From positions 1 through 6,735 of the forward strand of contig DMAP01000439.1 of assembly GCA_003446975.1 (NCBI GenBank): DNA of 6,735 nucleotides, given 5' to 3'. Position 1 is the first letter of the stretch; every line of letters begins with the position of its first letter. The position numbers and the translations under genes were made by a program. This stretch comes from Clostridiales bacterium. Lineage in GTDB: Bacteria; Bacillota; Clostridia; Tissierellales; Dethiosulfatibacteraceae. Of the stretch, positions 1-6,616 are shown piece by piece. Below the pieces are notes generated by a model that saw only the letters and a list, made by a program, of their open reading frames with translations, was not told where the DNA came from and searched no databases.

Positions 1-681
1 TAGAGCTGATTCAGCCAAAGTCAACTCGGAAACGTCTTTCGAAAAATAGGTGAATGCGGCGGCTTGCACACCGTGACTGCTTTGTCCCAGCGGTATGGTG
101 TTCAGATAATATTCCAGTATCTGGTCCTTTGTCAGTTTTCTTTCCATTTCAATGGCCAGATAAGCCTCTTTCAGCTTTCGATCGAAGCTTTTGTCATTTG
201 TCAGATAAAGATTTTTTGCCAATTGTTGGGTAATGGTGCTTGCGCCCTGTGCTGTCAGATCTCTGACTTGTAGGTTATGGATCACTGACCCGATAATTCG
301 ACGAATATCCACTCCAGGATGTGTTTCGAAACGATGATCCTCTATGGCAATGAAGGCATCTGTCAGATATTCCGGCATTTCTTCAATGGCGATAATCTTT
401 CGATCCTCTGTGCTTTGTATTATTTCTATGACAACACCCTTGTCATCAACGATGGTTGAACTCTCAGACAACATTGAAAGTATAATGGTTGGATCAATGT
501 CAGGAGCATTTCTGACAGAAGCGGCGACGATACCGATTACAGCACCACCTGCCGCGAAAATGGCGATAACTATCAATAAAAAAATAAATCTTAATAGACT
601 GAACTTTCTTTTTTTCTTATTTCTTTTTTTATGTTTAACCGTATTATTCTCAGTCTTTTTCTCAGTGTTGTTATTAGTCAT
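1..681 (-). CDS. Class A penicillin-binding protein (GT51 transglycosylase), N-terminal part
   Basis: This is a bifunctional peptidoglycan synthase that polymerises lipid II into glycan strands outside the membrane; the family normally adds a C-terminal transpeptidase. Only codons 1-227 are in the window and the frame stays open to the left edge. Seen: a Lys/Asn-rich cytoplasmic tail (residues 1-27), one membrane anchor (about 28-54), then glycosyltransferase family 51 motifs in order. These are AIEDHRFETHPGVD (112-125, catalytic Glu114), QGASTITQQLAKN (145-157), RKLKEAYLAIEMERK (168-182, second conserved Glu172) and EYYLN...GVQAAAFTYF (190-213). The ATG at 681 is preceded at 6 nt by GGAGG (plus-strand 688-692), which fixes the start. 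The transpeptidase half and its penicillin-binding serine are not visible, so a monofunctional transglycosylase is not strictly excluded. It is divergent from hflX. The loop at 198-204 (LGQSSHG) departs from the common FGxGxxG form. Confidence 0.93.
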   Translation of the reverse strand, partial: MTNNNTEKKTENNTVKHKKRNKKKRKFSLLRFIFLLIVIAIFAAGGAVIGIVAASVRNAPDIDPTIILSMLSESSTIVDDKGVVIEIIQSTEDRKIIAIEEMPEYLTDAFIAIEDHRFETHPGVDIRRIIGSVIHNLQVRDLTAQGASTITQQLAKNLYLTNDKSFDRKLKEAYLAIEMERKLTKDQILEYYLNTIPLGQSSHGVQAAAFTYFSKDVSELTLAESAL

Positions 682-687
682 TAATTA

Positions 688-692
688 CCTCC
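688..692 (-). promoter_or_regulatory. Ribosome binding site of the PBP gene
   Basis: The minus strand reads GGAGG 6 nt before the ATG at 681. It is a near-perfect Shine-Dalgarno sequence and supports this start over any internal Met. Confidence 0.8.
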
Positions 693-713
693 AGCGCTAT
701 TATTCAATTTTAC

Positions 714-730
714 ATTATACCATAATTATA
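714..730 (-). promoter_or_regulatory. Candidate -10 elements for the PBP gene
   Basis: Two perfect TATAAT hexamers lie on the minus strand, at plus-strand 714-719 and 725-730, about 33-44 nt before the PBP start codon. Neither has a good TTGACA-like -35 at 16-18 nt. The nearest candidate, ATGACA (plus-strand 767-772), is too far upstream for both. The surrounding sequence is very AT-rich, so chance matches are likely. The position is right for a promoter, but the call is tentative. Confidence 0.35.
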
Positions 731-824
731 TTAATATATTATTAAGATTATTTTATATATGTTTCTTGTCATAAAAAAAACTCTATGATAACATAAGTTG
801 AATAAATTTAGATGAATCTATGAT

Positions 825-853
825 TTTTTTGAATTATAGCATATATGTATAAT
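825..853 (+). promoter_or_regulatory. Candidate promoter for the hflX-led operon
   Basis: TATAAT at 848-853 is a consensus -10 box. It is preceded directly by TG (846-847), close to but one base short of the extended -10 spacing. The hexamer 17 nt upstream (825-830) is only a T run, so the -35 is poor. TTGAAT at 829-834 resembles a -35 but sits only 13 nt from this -10. Transcription would begin near 860, giving a leader of under 20 nt before the hflX start. An 8-bp palindrome, CATATATG (840-847), abuts the -10 box. Confidence 0.4.
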
Positions 854-863
854 AATAACAATC

Positions 864-870
864 AAAGGAG
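864..870 (+). promoter_or_regulatory. Ribosome binding site that fixes the TTG start of hflX
   Basis: AAAGGAG ends 6 nt before a TTG codon at 877. No ATG in this frame lies at a suitable distance. The N-terminal residues that follow the TTG fit HflX, so TTG is taken as the true initiation codon. Confidence 0.8.
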
Positions 871-876
871 TTTCAC

Positions 877-2103
877 TTGATAGAAAAATGTATTATCGCA
901 GGCGTAAAAATAAAGCAATCCAGAACCGATATAGATTATGAAATGGAGGAACTGAAGCAATTGGTTGAAGCCTCTGGAGGTATTGTGGTCTATTCTATCG
1001 TGCAAGAAAAGGACAACTATACCGCCGCCACCTACCTTGGCAAGGGCAAAGTGGAAGAAATCAGAATATTGTGCGAAGAGACCGATGCGACTTTGGTTGT
1101 GGTGAATGACGAATTGACTGGTTCACAAATCAATAATCTGGAAAAAATGCTTGATGTCAGAGTGATTGACAGAACCATGCTGATTTTAGATATTTTCGCA
1201 CTCCGGGCTAAAACGAAAGAAAGCAAGCTGCAGGTCGAGCTGGCTCAACTGAAATATACAATGCCAAGACTAAAAGGCAAGGGAATTGAAATGTCGAAAT
1301 TAGGCGGCGGTATTGGAACCAGAGGACCAGGAGAAAAGAAGCTTGAGACAGATCGTAGACACATAGAAACGAACATCCATGAGATAGAAAAACAATTGAA
1401 GAAGGCAAAAACGGTGAGAGATGTAAACCGGAAAAGCCGAGTTAAAAACAATGTGCCGGTCATTGCTGTTATCGGATATACCAATGCGGGAAAATCTACA
1501 TTGATCAATTGCTTGCTTAATCTTTACTGCGTGGAGAAAGACAAGGAAGTGTTTGTCTATGACATGCTGTTTGCAACACTGACAACTGAGAATCGAAAGC
1601 TTAAACTGCTAGACAAATACGAAGCCATTATTACTGATACAGTCGGATTTATCAGTAAATTGCCTACAAAGCTAATTGAATCTTTCAAAAGCACACTTGA
1701 AGAGATTAATTTTTCTGATATAATAATACATCTTATGGATGTCACCAATGAAGATCTCAATGTGCAGAAAGAGACAACGGATGAAATTCTTAAAGAAATC
1801 AAGGCAACAGATATTCCTGTGATTGAGGTTTACAACAAGATAGACAAAACCGAAGTAATTTTCAGAGATTCCCAAGGCATTTATATATCAGCAAAGACAG
1901 GCCTGAATATTGATAAGCTGGTGGAAAGAATATTGCTTCTTCTATATGGTGAATCAAAAATTTACACTTTCAGGCTAAGCTACTCTGATCACACCAAATT
2001 GAGTTTCCTTGAAAACCATACCAACATTATTGAAAGAGAATATCTGGAAGATGGCATTAAAGTTGTTTTTGAAACCAGAGAAAAGATTTATGAAAAGCTA
2101 TAA
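877..2103 (+). CDS. hflX: GTPase HflX
   Basis: HflX is a ribosome-associated GTPase; in studied bacteria it binds the 50S subunit and splits stalled or heat-damaged 70S ribosomes. Seen: an N-terminal HflX domain (about 5-130), including TYLGKGKVEEI (52-62) and LQVELAQLKY (118-127); the linker GGGIGTRGPGE (143-153) followed by LETDRR; a coiled-coil-like helix (about 155-190); and a GTPase domain. The GTPase motifs are G1 GYTNAGKS (200-207), switch I around FATL (232-235), G3 DTVGF (254-258), G4 NKID (320-323) and G5 SAK (338-340). A short C-terminal domain follows. At 408 aa it is slightly shorter than many HflX proteins. Switch I reads TLTTENR where TLDPTTR is common, and the loop from G1 to switch I looks about 7 residues longer than in E. 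coli. Translation starts at TTG. The 3' end overlaps the next gene by 14 nt. Confidence 0.96.
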   Translation: MIEKCIIAGVKIKQSRTDIDYEMEELKQLVEASGGIVVYSIVQEKDNYTAATYLGKGKVEEIRILCEETDATLVVVNDELTGSQINNLEKMLDVRVIDRTMLILDIFALRAKTKESKLQVELAQLKYTMPRLKGKGIEMSKLGGGIGTRGPGEKKLETDRRHIETNIHEIEKQLKKAKTVRDVNRKSRVKNNVPVIAVIGYTNAGKSTLINCLLNLYCVEKDKEVFVYDMLFATLTTENRKLKLLDKYEAIITDTVGFISKLPTKLIESFKSTLEEINFSDIIIHLMDVTNEDLNVQKETTDEILKEIKATDIPVIEVYNKIDKTEVIFRDSQGIYISAKTGLNIDKLVERILLLLYGESKIYTFRLSYSDHTKLSFLENHTNIIEREYLEDGIKVVFETREKIYEKL

Positions 2104-2737
2104 AACAATATTGAAAAATGAAGAGATTGAAACCGTAGTCAACAAATCAAGATTTGTCGGGCACTGTGCCCGTGTTCTAAATGAAGAGGAAGCCATTGGA
2201 TTTATTCAGGATATTAAAAACAGTCATAGGGATGCAACCCATAATGTGTTTGCTTACGTGATCGGTCTGGATAATGAGATACAGCGCTACTCGGACGATG
2301 GTGAACCTAATGGCACTGCAGGAATTCCAATCATAAATTTTCTAAAGAATATGGAACTGACCAATATCGCTGTAGTTGTGACCAGGTATTTCGGTGGCAT
2401 CAAGCTGGGCACAGGAGGACTGGCCAGGGCATATGCCGGAGCTGCCAGAGATGCGGTTGAAAAGGGAAAAATAGTTGAAGCAAAGCAATTTTCCCGGATC
2501 AGACTGGGATTTGATTATAGTTTGATAGGAAAGATTGAAAACACACTCAGCCAAAAGAAAACGCTGATTACCGAAAAGGTGTTTGATGAGAAGGTTGCAT
2601 TTGTCATATTGGCAGAAAAAGATGAAGTCACGGAATTGCTTGAGAATCTTGTCAACCTGACAGCCAACCAGATCGCTGCAACGGAGTTGGAAAGCCAGTA
2701 CTATCTGAAGGATGGCAGCAATATATACGATATATAA
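2090..2737 (+). CDS. yigZ: YigZ/IMPACT (UPF0029) family protein
   Basis: This family is related to eukaryotic IMPACT/Yih1, a regulator of the Gcn2 stress kinase; the bacterial role is not firmly known and links to translation are inferred. Seen in 215 aa: KSRF (19-22); HRDATHNVFAY (46-56); RYSDDGEPNGTAG (66-78); and the family signature VVVTRYFGGIKLGTGGL (95-111) followed by ARAYAGAARDA. After that comes a C-terminal ferredoxin-like domain of the DUF1949 type (about 135-205). The ATG at 2090 is chosen because MKSYKTI matches how family members begin. An in-frame ATG at 2009 would add 27 residues that do not resemble the family and would overlap hflX by 95 nt. With the chosen start it overlaps hflX by 14 nt and has only a weak AGAG-type binding site (2077-2080), which suggests coupling to hflX translation. 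Confidence 0.92.
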   Translation: MKSYKTILKNEEIETVVNKSRFVGHCARVLNEEEAIGFIQDIKNSHRDATHNVFAYVIGLDNEIQRYSDDGEPNGTAGIPIINFLKNMELTNIAVVVTRYFGGIKLGTGGLARAYAGAARDAVEKGKIVEAKQFSRIRLGFDYSLIGKIENTLSQKKTLITEKVFDEKVAFVILAEKDEVTELLENLVNLTANQIAATELESQYYLKDGSNIYDI

Positions 2738-2753
2738 CAAACAAGATATAACC

Positions 2754-2760
2754 AGGAGGA
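2754..2760 (+). promoter_or_regulatory. Strong ribosome binding site of yebC
   Basis: AGGAGGA ends 6 nt before the yebC ATG. It is among the strongest sites in the operon, in contrast to the weak one before yigZ, and suggests independent, high-level translation of yebC. Confidence 0.75.
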
Positions 2761-2766
2761 ATCAAA

Positions 2767-3507
2767 ATGTCCGGACACTCAAAATGGGCAAATACTAAAC
2801 ATAGAAAAGGCAGACAGGATGCCAAAAAAGCAAAGATATTCACAAAGCTGACAAGGGCGATTACCGTTGCAGCGAGAGAAGGCGGACCAGATCCCGCCTA
2901 CAACACTGCCTTGGCCAATGCCATTGACAATGCCAAGTCGGAAAACATGCCTAATGACAATATTGATAGAGCAGTGAAAAAAGGTTCAAGCAACGAAGCC
3001 ATGGAGCGATTCGAAAGCATAACCTACGAGGGATATGGTCCAAACGGTACCGCTTTCATAGTGAATTGTCTAACTGACAACAAAAACAGAACCGCAGCGG
3101 ATGTGAGACATTATTTTTCAAAGTACGACGGCAATTTAGGCTCGTCAAACTGTGTGTCCTACCTGTTTGATAGAGTAGGAATTATAGCGATTGAGAAATC
3201 CCAGGTGGCAGACGAAGATGAATTGACCTTATTTGCACTGGAAAGCGGTGCTGAGGATCTAAAGATCAGCGATGAGATTTATGAGATTGTGACCTCTCCA
3301 GAGAACCATCTTGAGGTATTGAAAGCCATCAAGGAAAGATATCCTGTCTTAGGGTCCGAAATCAGCATGATACCGCAAATAGAGGTAGAGATTACAGATG
3401 AAGCGGTTGTAAAAAAGATTTTGAAGCTTATCGATGCCTTGGAAGACAATGACGATGTTCAGGAAATCTTCCACAACTGCAATCTACCGGAGAATATAGA
3501 ACTGTGA
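2767..3507 (+). CDS. yebC: YebC/TACO1 family protein (YebC/PmpR)
   Basis: This is a conserved bacterial protein long annotated as a transcriptional regulator. More recent work on the family (YebC and mitochondrial TACO1) supports a role in helping ribosomes through proline-rich stretches. Seen in 246 aa, the usual length: the N-terminal signature MSGHSKWANTKHRKGRQDAK (1-20); a basic helical domain ending near residue 74, including MPNDNIDRAVKKG (61-73); YEGYGPNG (87-94) opening the second domain; TDNKNRT (103-109); and SYLFDRVG (131-138). The acidic C-terminal part ends in an alternating helix region rich in Glu and Asp. The NCV at 128-130 stands where family members often have GSV. It lies 29 nt after yigZ with no terminator between. 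Its stop codon overlaps the binding site of psuG. Whether it acts on DNA or on the ribosome cannot be told from the sequence. Confidence 0.96.
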   Translation: MSGHSKWANTKHRKGRQDAKKAKIFTKLTRAITVAAREGGPDPAYNTALANAIDNAKSENMPNDNIDRAVKKGSSNEAMERFESITYEGYGPNGTAFIVNCLTDNKNRTAADVRHYFSKYDGNLGSSNCVSYLFDRVGIIAIEKSQVADEDELTLFALESGAEDLKISDEIYEIVTSPENHLEVLKAIKERYPVLGSEISMIPQIEVEITDEAVVKKILKLIDALEDNDDVQEIFHNCNLPENIEL

Positions 3508-3514
3508 GGTTGAT

Positions 3515-4444
3515 ATGAAAGAGTACAAGAAATATGTTGTGATCGGTAAGAAAGTAAAGGAAGCATTTAACGGCAATTTGCCTGTGGTTGCCCTCGAATC
3601 CACCATCATAGCCCATGGAATGCCTTATCCAGATAATATCAAGACCGCATTGGAAGTTGAAAATATCATAGCTTCATATGGTGTGGTACCGGCAACCATC
3701 GGTATAATAAATGGAAAGATTGTCATCGGTCTTGACAAGGATGAGATTGAGTACATGGGAAAAAGTGAAAATGTTTTGAAAGCTAGCAGAAGAGATCTCC
3801 CTGTCATATTGTCAAAGGGATTTGATGCCGCAACAACCGTTTCAGCGACCATGATTTGCGCTGATCTGGCAGGAATCAAAGTCTTTGTCACCGGTGGTAT
3901 AGGTGGCGTCCATAGAGGCGGGACCGACACAATGGATGTATCGGCCGATTTGACAGAGCTTGCACAAACCAATGTTGCCGTTGTGTGTGCCGGTGCCAAA
4001 TCGATACTGGACATCGGGCTGACTTTGGAGAAGCTCGAGACGCTGGGGGTTCCTGTTCTTGGTTATCAGACTATGAGTTTCCCGGCATTTTACAATATAG
4101 ACAGCGGTTTCAACTGCGATTATGCCATGGCGTCAACAGAAGAGATTGCAAAAGCCATGATAGCGAAATGGACTCTGGGACTTGAGGGAGGGATTGTAAT
4201 TGCAAACCCGATTCCCAAAGAACATGAAATAGACTCGGATTACATCAATGAAGCCATAAAATCCGCTTTGATAGAAGCAGATAAACTAAACATCAAAGGA
4301 AAAGAAACTACGCCCTTCCTCCTTGAAAAAATCAAATCCATTACTGGCAACAGAAGTCTGATGGCCAACATAGAGCTGGTTTACAACAATGCAAGAATAG
4401 GTGCTCAGATTGCACGAGACTATAACAGACTCCGTTTGGAATAG
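3515..4444 (+). CDS. psuG: Pseudouridine-5'-phosphate glycosidase PsuG
   Basis: PsuG cleaves the C-C glycosidic bond of pseudouridine 5'-phosphate to uracil and ribose 5-phosphate (EC 4.2.1.70), reversibly, in the cytoplasm. It is the second step of pseudouridine salvage after the kinase PsuK. Seen in 309 aa, close to the E. coli 312: VVALESTIIAHGMPYP (24-39) with Glu28; SRRDLP (91-96) just after Lys89; VTGGIGGVHRGG (125-136); Asp145; AGAKSILDIG (159-168) with Lys162; GYQT in the second half; and NNARIGAQIA near the C-terminus. Lys89, Asp145 and Lys162 sit at a constant offset of 4 from E. coli Lys93, Asp149 and Lys166 (the Schiff-base lysine), and Glu28 corresponds to Glu31, so it is probably active. 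The RBS (GAGGT, 3506-3510) overlaps the yebC stop codon, 7 nt before this start. No psuK is visible in the window. Confidence 0.95.
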   Translation: MKEYKKYVVIGKKVKEAFNGNLPVVALESTIIAHGMPYPDNIKTALEVENIIASYGVVPATIGIINGKIVIGLDKDEIEYMGKSENVLKASRRDLPVILSKGFDAATTVSATMICADLAGIKVFVTGGIGGVHRGGTDTMDVSADLTELAQTNVAVVCAGAKSILDIGLTLEKLETLGVPVLGYQTMSFPAFYNIDSGFNCDYAMASTEEIAKAMIAKWTLGLEGGIVIANPIPKEHEIDSDYINEAIKSALIEADKLNIKGKETTPFLLEKIKSITGNRSLMANIELVYNNARIGAQIARDYNRLRLE

Positions 4445-4482
4445 ACTAAACCTAAAGTATCCAGAAGAAAATAGAGGTAATC

Positions 4483-4974
4483 ATGAAAATAATCGGAATA
4501 GATCCCGGATATGCCATATCAGGTTTTGGTGTTATAGACTATATCGGAAACAGCTTCAAGACAATCGATTATGGTGTCGTCAGGACGCCTAGCCAGATGG
4601 ATATGCCAAACAGGCTCAAAATCCTATATGATTCCTACATCGAATTATTCAACATGCACAAACCGAATGCCGTAGCCATTGAAGAGCTGTTCTTCAATAC
4701 CAACAGCAAGACAATCATTACAGTCAGTCAAGCGCGGGGAATCCACATCCTGGCTGCTGTCAATCAACAGCTTGAGATATACGAGTACACCCCTCTTCAG
4801 GTCAAACAGGGCATTGTCGGTTATGGCAGGGCAGATAAAAAGCAAATGCAGGAAATGGTTAAAGTTATTCTAAACCTCGAAAAAATTCCAAAACCGGATG
4901 ATGCAGCCGATGCTCTGGCTGTGGCCATTTGTCACGCACATTCATCAAAATTCAAAGATTCGTTTAGGCTTTAG
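4483..4974 (+). CDS. ruvC: Crossover junction endodeoxyribonuclease RuvC
   Basis: RuvC is a dimeric, Mg-dependent resolvase that cuts Holliday junctions symmetrically in concert with RuvAB during recombinational repair. Seen in 163 aa, the normal size: an RNase H-like fold starting IIGIDPG (3-9) with Asp7; AIEELFF (65-71) with Glu67; SQARGI (82-87); TPLQVKQGIVGYGRADK (103-119), the usual DNA-contact region; and DDAADALAVAICHAH (139-153) with Asp140 and Asp143. All four catalytic acidic residues of the family are present. The start is the ATG 4 nt after AGAGGT (4473-4478). The 38-nt gap after psuG is the largest in the operon and holds no hairpin. The stop codon TAG is embedded in the binding site for ruvA. 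RuvC is typical of Clostridia but absent from most Bacilli. Confidence 0.97.
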   Translation: MKIIGIDPGYAISGFGVIDYIGNSFKTIDYGVVRTPSQMDMPNRLKILYDSYIELFNMHKPNAVAIEELFFNTNSKTIITVSQARGIHILAAVNQQLEIYEYTPLQVKQGIVGYGRADKKQMQEMVKVILNLEKIPKPDDAADALAVAICHAHSSKFKDSFRL

Positions 4975-4979
4975 GAGGA
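4973..4979 (+). promoter_or_regulatory. Ribosome binding site of ruvA overlapping the ruvC stop
   Basis: AGGAGGA begins on the last two bases of the ruvC TAG stop codon and ends 3 nt before the ruvA ATG. A ribosome terminating on ruvC would cover this site, which favours coupled synthesis of RuvC and RuvA. Confidence 0.7.
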
Positions 4980-4982
4980 CAT

Positions 4983-5570
4983 ATGTACAGTTATATCAAA
5001 GGTATAGTCAAGTCGATAAGAGAAAACCATCTGATTGTTGACAACAATGGCATTGGCTACAGCATCAGCACTTCAGCCAACACCATAAAGGATTTTACGT
5101 TAAATGATCAAGCGACCATATATACCCACCTTTATGTCAGAGAAGATCTTATCGGCTTGTATGGCTTCGGTTCGCCTGAAGAACTTGGCTTATTCGAGAT
5201 ATTGATCCGAATAAGCGGCGTAGGTCCAAAGGCTGCACTGGCTATACTTTCATTGGCCGATGTAGGAACATTAAAATATTCAATATTCAGTGGTGACCAT
5301 AAGTTCATATCAAAAGCCTCAGGCATAGGAAAAAGAACCGCTGAAAAAATCATACTGGAGCTGAAGGACAAGATAAAGGATGAATATTCCGGTATCGCAA
5401 TGGATCGGGGATTGGCTGATACGGTCACAAGCTATGATACCGTCACGGATGCATTGGTATCTTTGGGATTTACTTTGGGAGAGGCAAGAAATGTTTTAAA
5501 AAGCATCGACAAGACCGATAAATCAGAGGACGAAATTATCAAACTGGCTTTGAAAAAAATTGGAAATTAG
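4983..5570 (+). CDS. ruvA: Holliday junction branch migration protein RuvA
   Basis: RuvA tetramers hold the four-way junction in a square-planar form and load RuvB motors on opposite arms. Seen in 195 aa: an N-terminal OB-fold domain (about 1-62) opening MYSYIKG; the acidic pin residues Glu54-Asp55 in VREDLIGLYGF (52-62); two helix-hairpin-helix motifs, ISGVGPKAALAI (77-88) and ASGIGKRTAEKI (112-123); a polar flexible linker (about 134-150); and domain III, the RuvB-contacting three-helix domain (about 151-195), with DALVSLGF and SEDEIIKLALKKI. Length and domain order are normal for the family. It starts 8 nt after ruvC and ends 7 nt before ruvB, so the three ruv genes are a tight block. Confidence 0.97.
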   Translation: MYSYIKGIVKSIRENHLIVDNNGIGYSISTSANTIKDFTLNDQATIYTHLYVREDLIGLYGFGSPEELGLFEILIRISGVGPKAALAILSLADVGTLKYSIFSGDHKFISKASGIGKRTAEKIILELKDKIKDEYSGIAMDRGLADTVTSYDTVTDALVSLGFTLGEARNVLKSIDKTDKSEDEIIKLALKKIGN

Positions 5571-5577
5571 GTGAACT

Positions 5578-6615
5578 ATGATAGATCGAGAAAACGAGAT
5601 AATAAAATCCAGTATGCTAAAAGGTGAAGAAGAAGTTGAAAAGACCCTAAGACCCGAGACATTGAAGCAGTACATCGGACAGGAAAGAGTCAAAGAGAAA
5701 CTCAGCATCTTTATACAGGCTGCAAAAATGAGAGAGGAACCATTGGATCACGTGCTTTTATATGGACCTCCAGGCCTTGGCAAAACCACTCTATCCACCA
5801 TCATTTCCCATGAGATGAACGTCAACATCCGCATCACCTCCGGTCCTGCCATCGAAAGACCGGGAGACCTGGCGGCCATACTGACCAACCTCAACCCCAA
5901 TGACGTATTGTTTATCGATGAAATACATCGTCTCAACCGGAGCGTGGAGGAGATACTTTATCCCGCTATGGAGGATTATGCCCTTGATATCATAATAGGA
6001 AAGGGACCATCCGCAAGGTCTATTAGACTGGAGCTGTCTAAGTTCACACTTATTGGCGCCACAACGAGAGCGGGTTCCTTGACCTCTCCTCTCAGAGATC
6101 GATTCGGTGTCGTCTGCAAGCTGGATTACTATTCTGATGAGGAGCTGATTGATATCATAAAGAGATCGGCAGGCATATTGAATATTCAAATCGATGAAAA
6201 AGGGGCCGAAGAGATCTCAAAAAGATCCAGAGGCACACCAAGAATCGCAAACAGGATACTGAAGCGAGTCAGGGATTATGCCTTGGTTAAAGCTGACGGT
6301 GCAATAGACAGCACGGTTGCCCATAATGCTCTGGAAATGCTTGAGATAGATCAAAACGGATTGGATCAGGTAGATAGAAAGTTATTGAAGACAATTATTG
6401 ATTTCTACAATGGCGGTCCAGTAGGAGTCGATACATTGGCGGCATCTATCGGAGAAGAAAGCATCACCATAGAGGACGTATGCGAGCCCTATCTAATGCA
6501 GAAGGGGTTTCTGAGCAGAACGCCAAGAGGCCGGGTTGCGACTGAGAAAGCCTATAGATATTTCAATCTCCCCTATAATGACAGCAAACAGATATCATTT
6601 AACAGTGAGGTATAA
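5578..6615 (+). CDS. ruvB: Holliday junction branch migration ATPase RuvB
   Basis: RuvB is a hexameric AAA+ motor that pumps DNA through the RuvA-bound junction. Seen in 345 aa: the N-terminal LRP...YIGQE region (24-36) of the nucleotide pocket; Walker A GPPGLGKT (63-70); Walker B LFIDEIHR (111-118); the RuvB beta-hairpin region around 133-150; sensor 1 LIGATTRAGSLTSPLRDRFG (158-177), which includes the arginine-finger segment RDR (173-175); sensor 2 RGTPRIANR (218-226); and a C-terminal winged helix ending in SRTPRGRVAT. The chosen ATG follows the ruvA stop by 7 nt with AGGTGA (5569-5574) as binding site. An internal Met at residue 13 is possible but lacks a better site. The acidic N-terminal extension before LRP is typical. 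It is complete, with no missing key residue. Confidence 0.98.
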   Translation: MIDRENEIIKSSMLKGEEEVEKTLRPETLKQYIGQERVKEKLSIFIQAAKMREEPLDHVLLYGPPGLGKTTLSTIISHEMNVNIRITSGPAIERPGDLAAILTNLNPNDVLFIDEIHRLNRSVEEILYPAMEDYALDIIIGKGPSARSIRLELSKFTLIGATTRAGSLTSPLRDRFGVVCKLDYYSDEELIDIIKRSAGILNIQIDEKGAEEISKRSRGTPRIANRILKRVRDYALVKADGAIDSTVAHNALEMLEIDQNGLDQVDRKLLKTIIDFYNGGPVGVDTLAASIGEESITIEDVCEPYLMQKGFLSRTPRGRVATEKAYRYFNLPYNDSKQISFNSEV

Positions 6616-6616
6616 T

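Noticed and set aside
64..745. Two plus-strand open frames (64-273 and 344-745) opposite the PBP gene
   Set aside because: They are antisense to a clearly recognisable GT51 coding frame, lack convincing binding sites and resemble no protein family.
808..830. Small inverted repeat followed by a T run, looking like a terminator
   Set aside because: The stem is only 4-5 A/T-rich pairs with a very small loop, and no gene ends here on either strand, since both neighbours start from this interval.
2009..2089. Upstream in-frame ATG as the start of the YigZ-family gene
   Set aside because: It would add 27 residues unlike the family and read across the hflX C-terminus. MKSYKTI at 2090 matches the usual N-terminus.
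3625..4185. Overlapping open frames on both strands within psuG
   Set aside because: They are shadows of the strongly conserved PsuG frame, with no family resemblance and no start signals.
6611..6616. TATAAT just before the last gene, looking like a -10 box
   Set aside because: It sits between the ribosome binding site and the start codon and contains the ruvB stop. Transcription from it would begin inside the gene, so it cannot serve that start.
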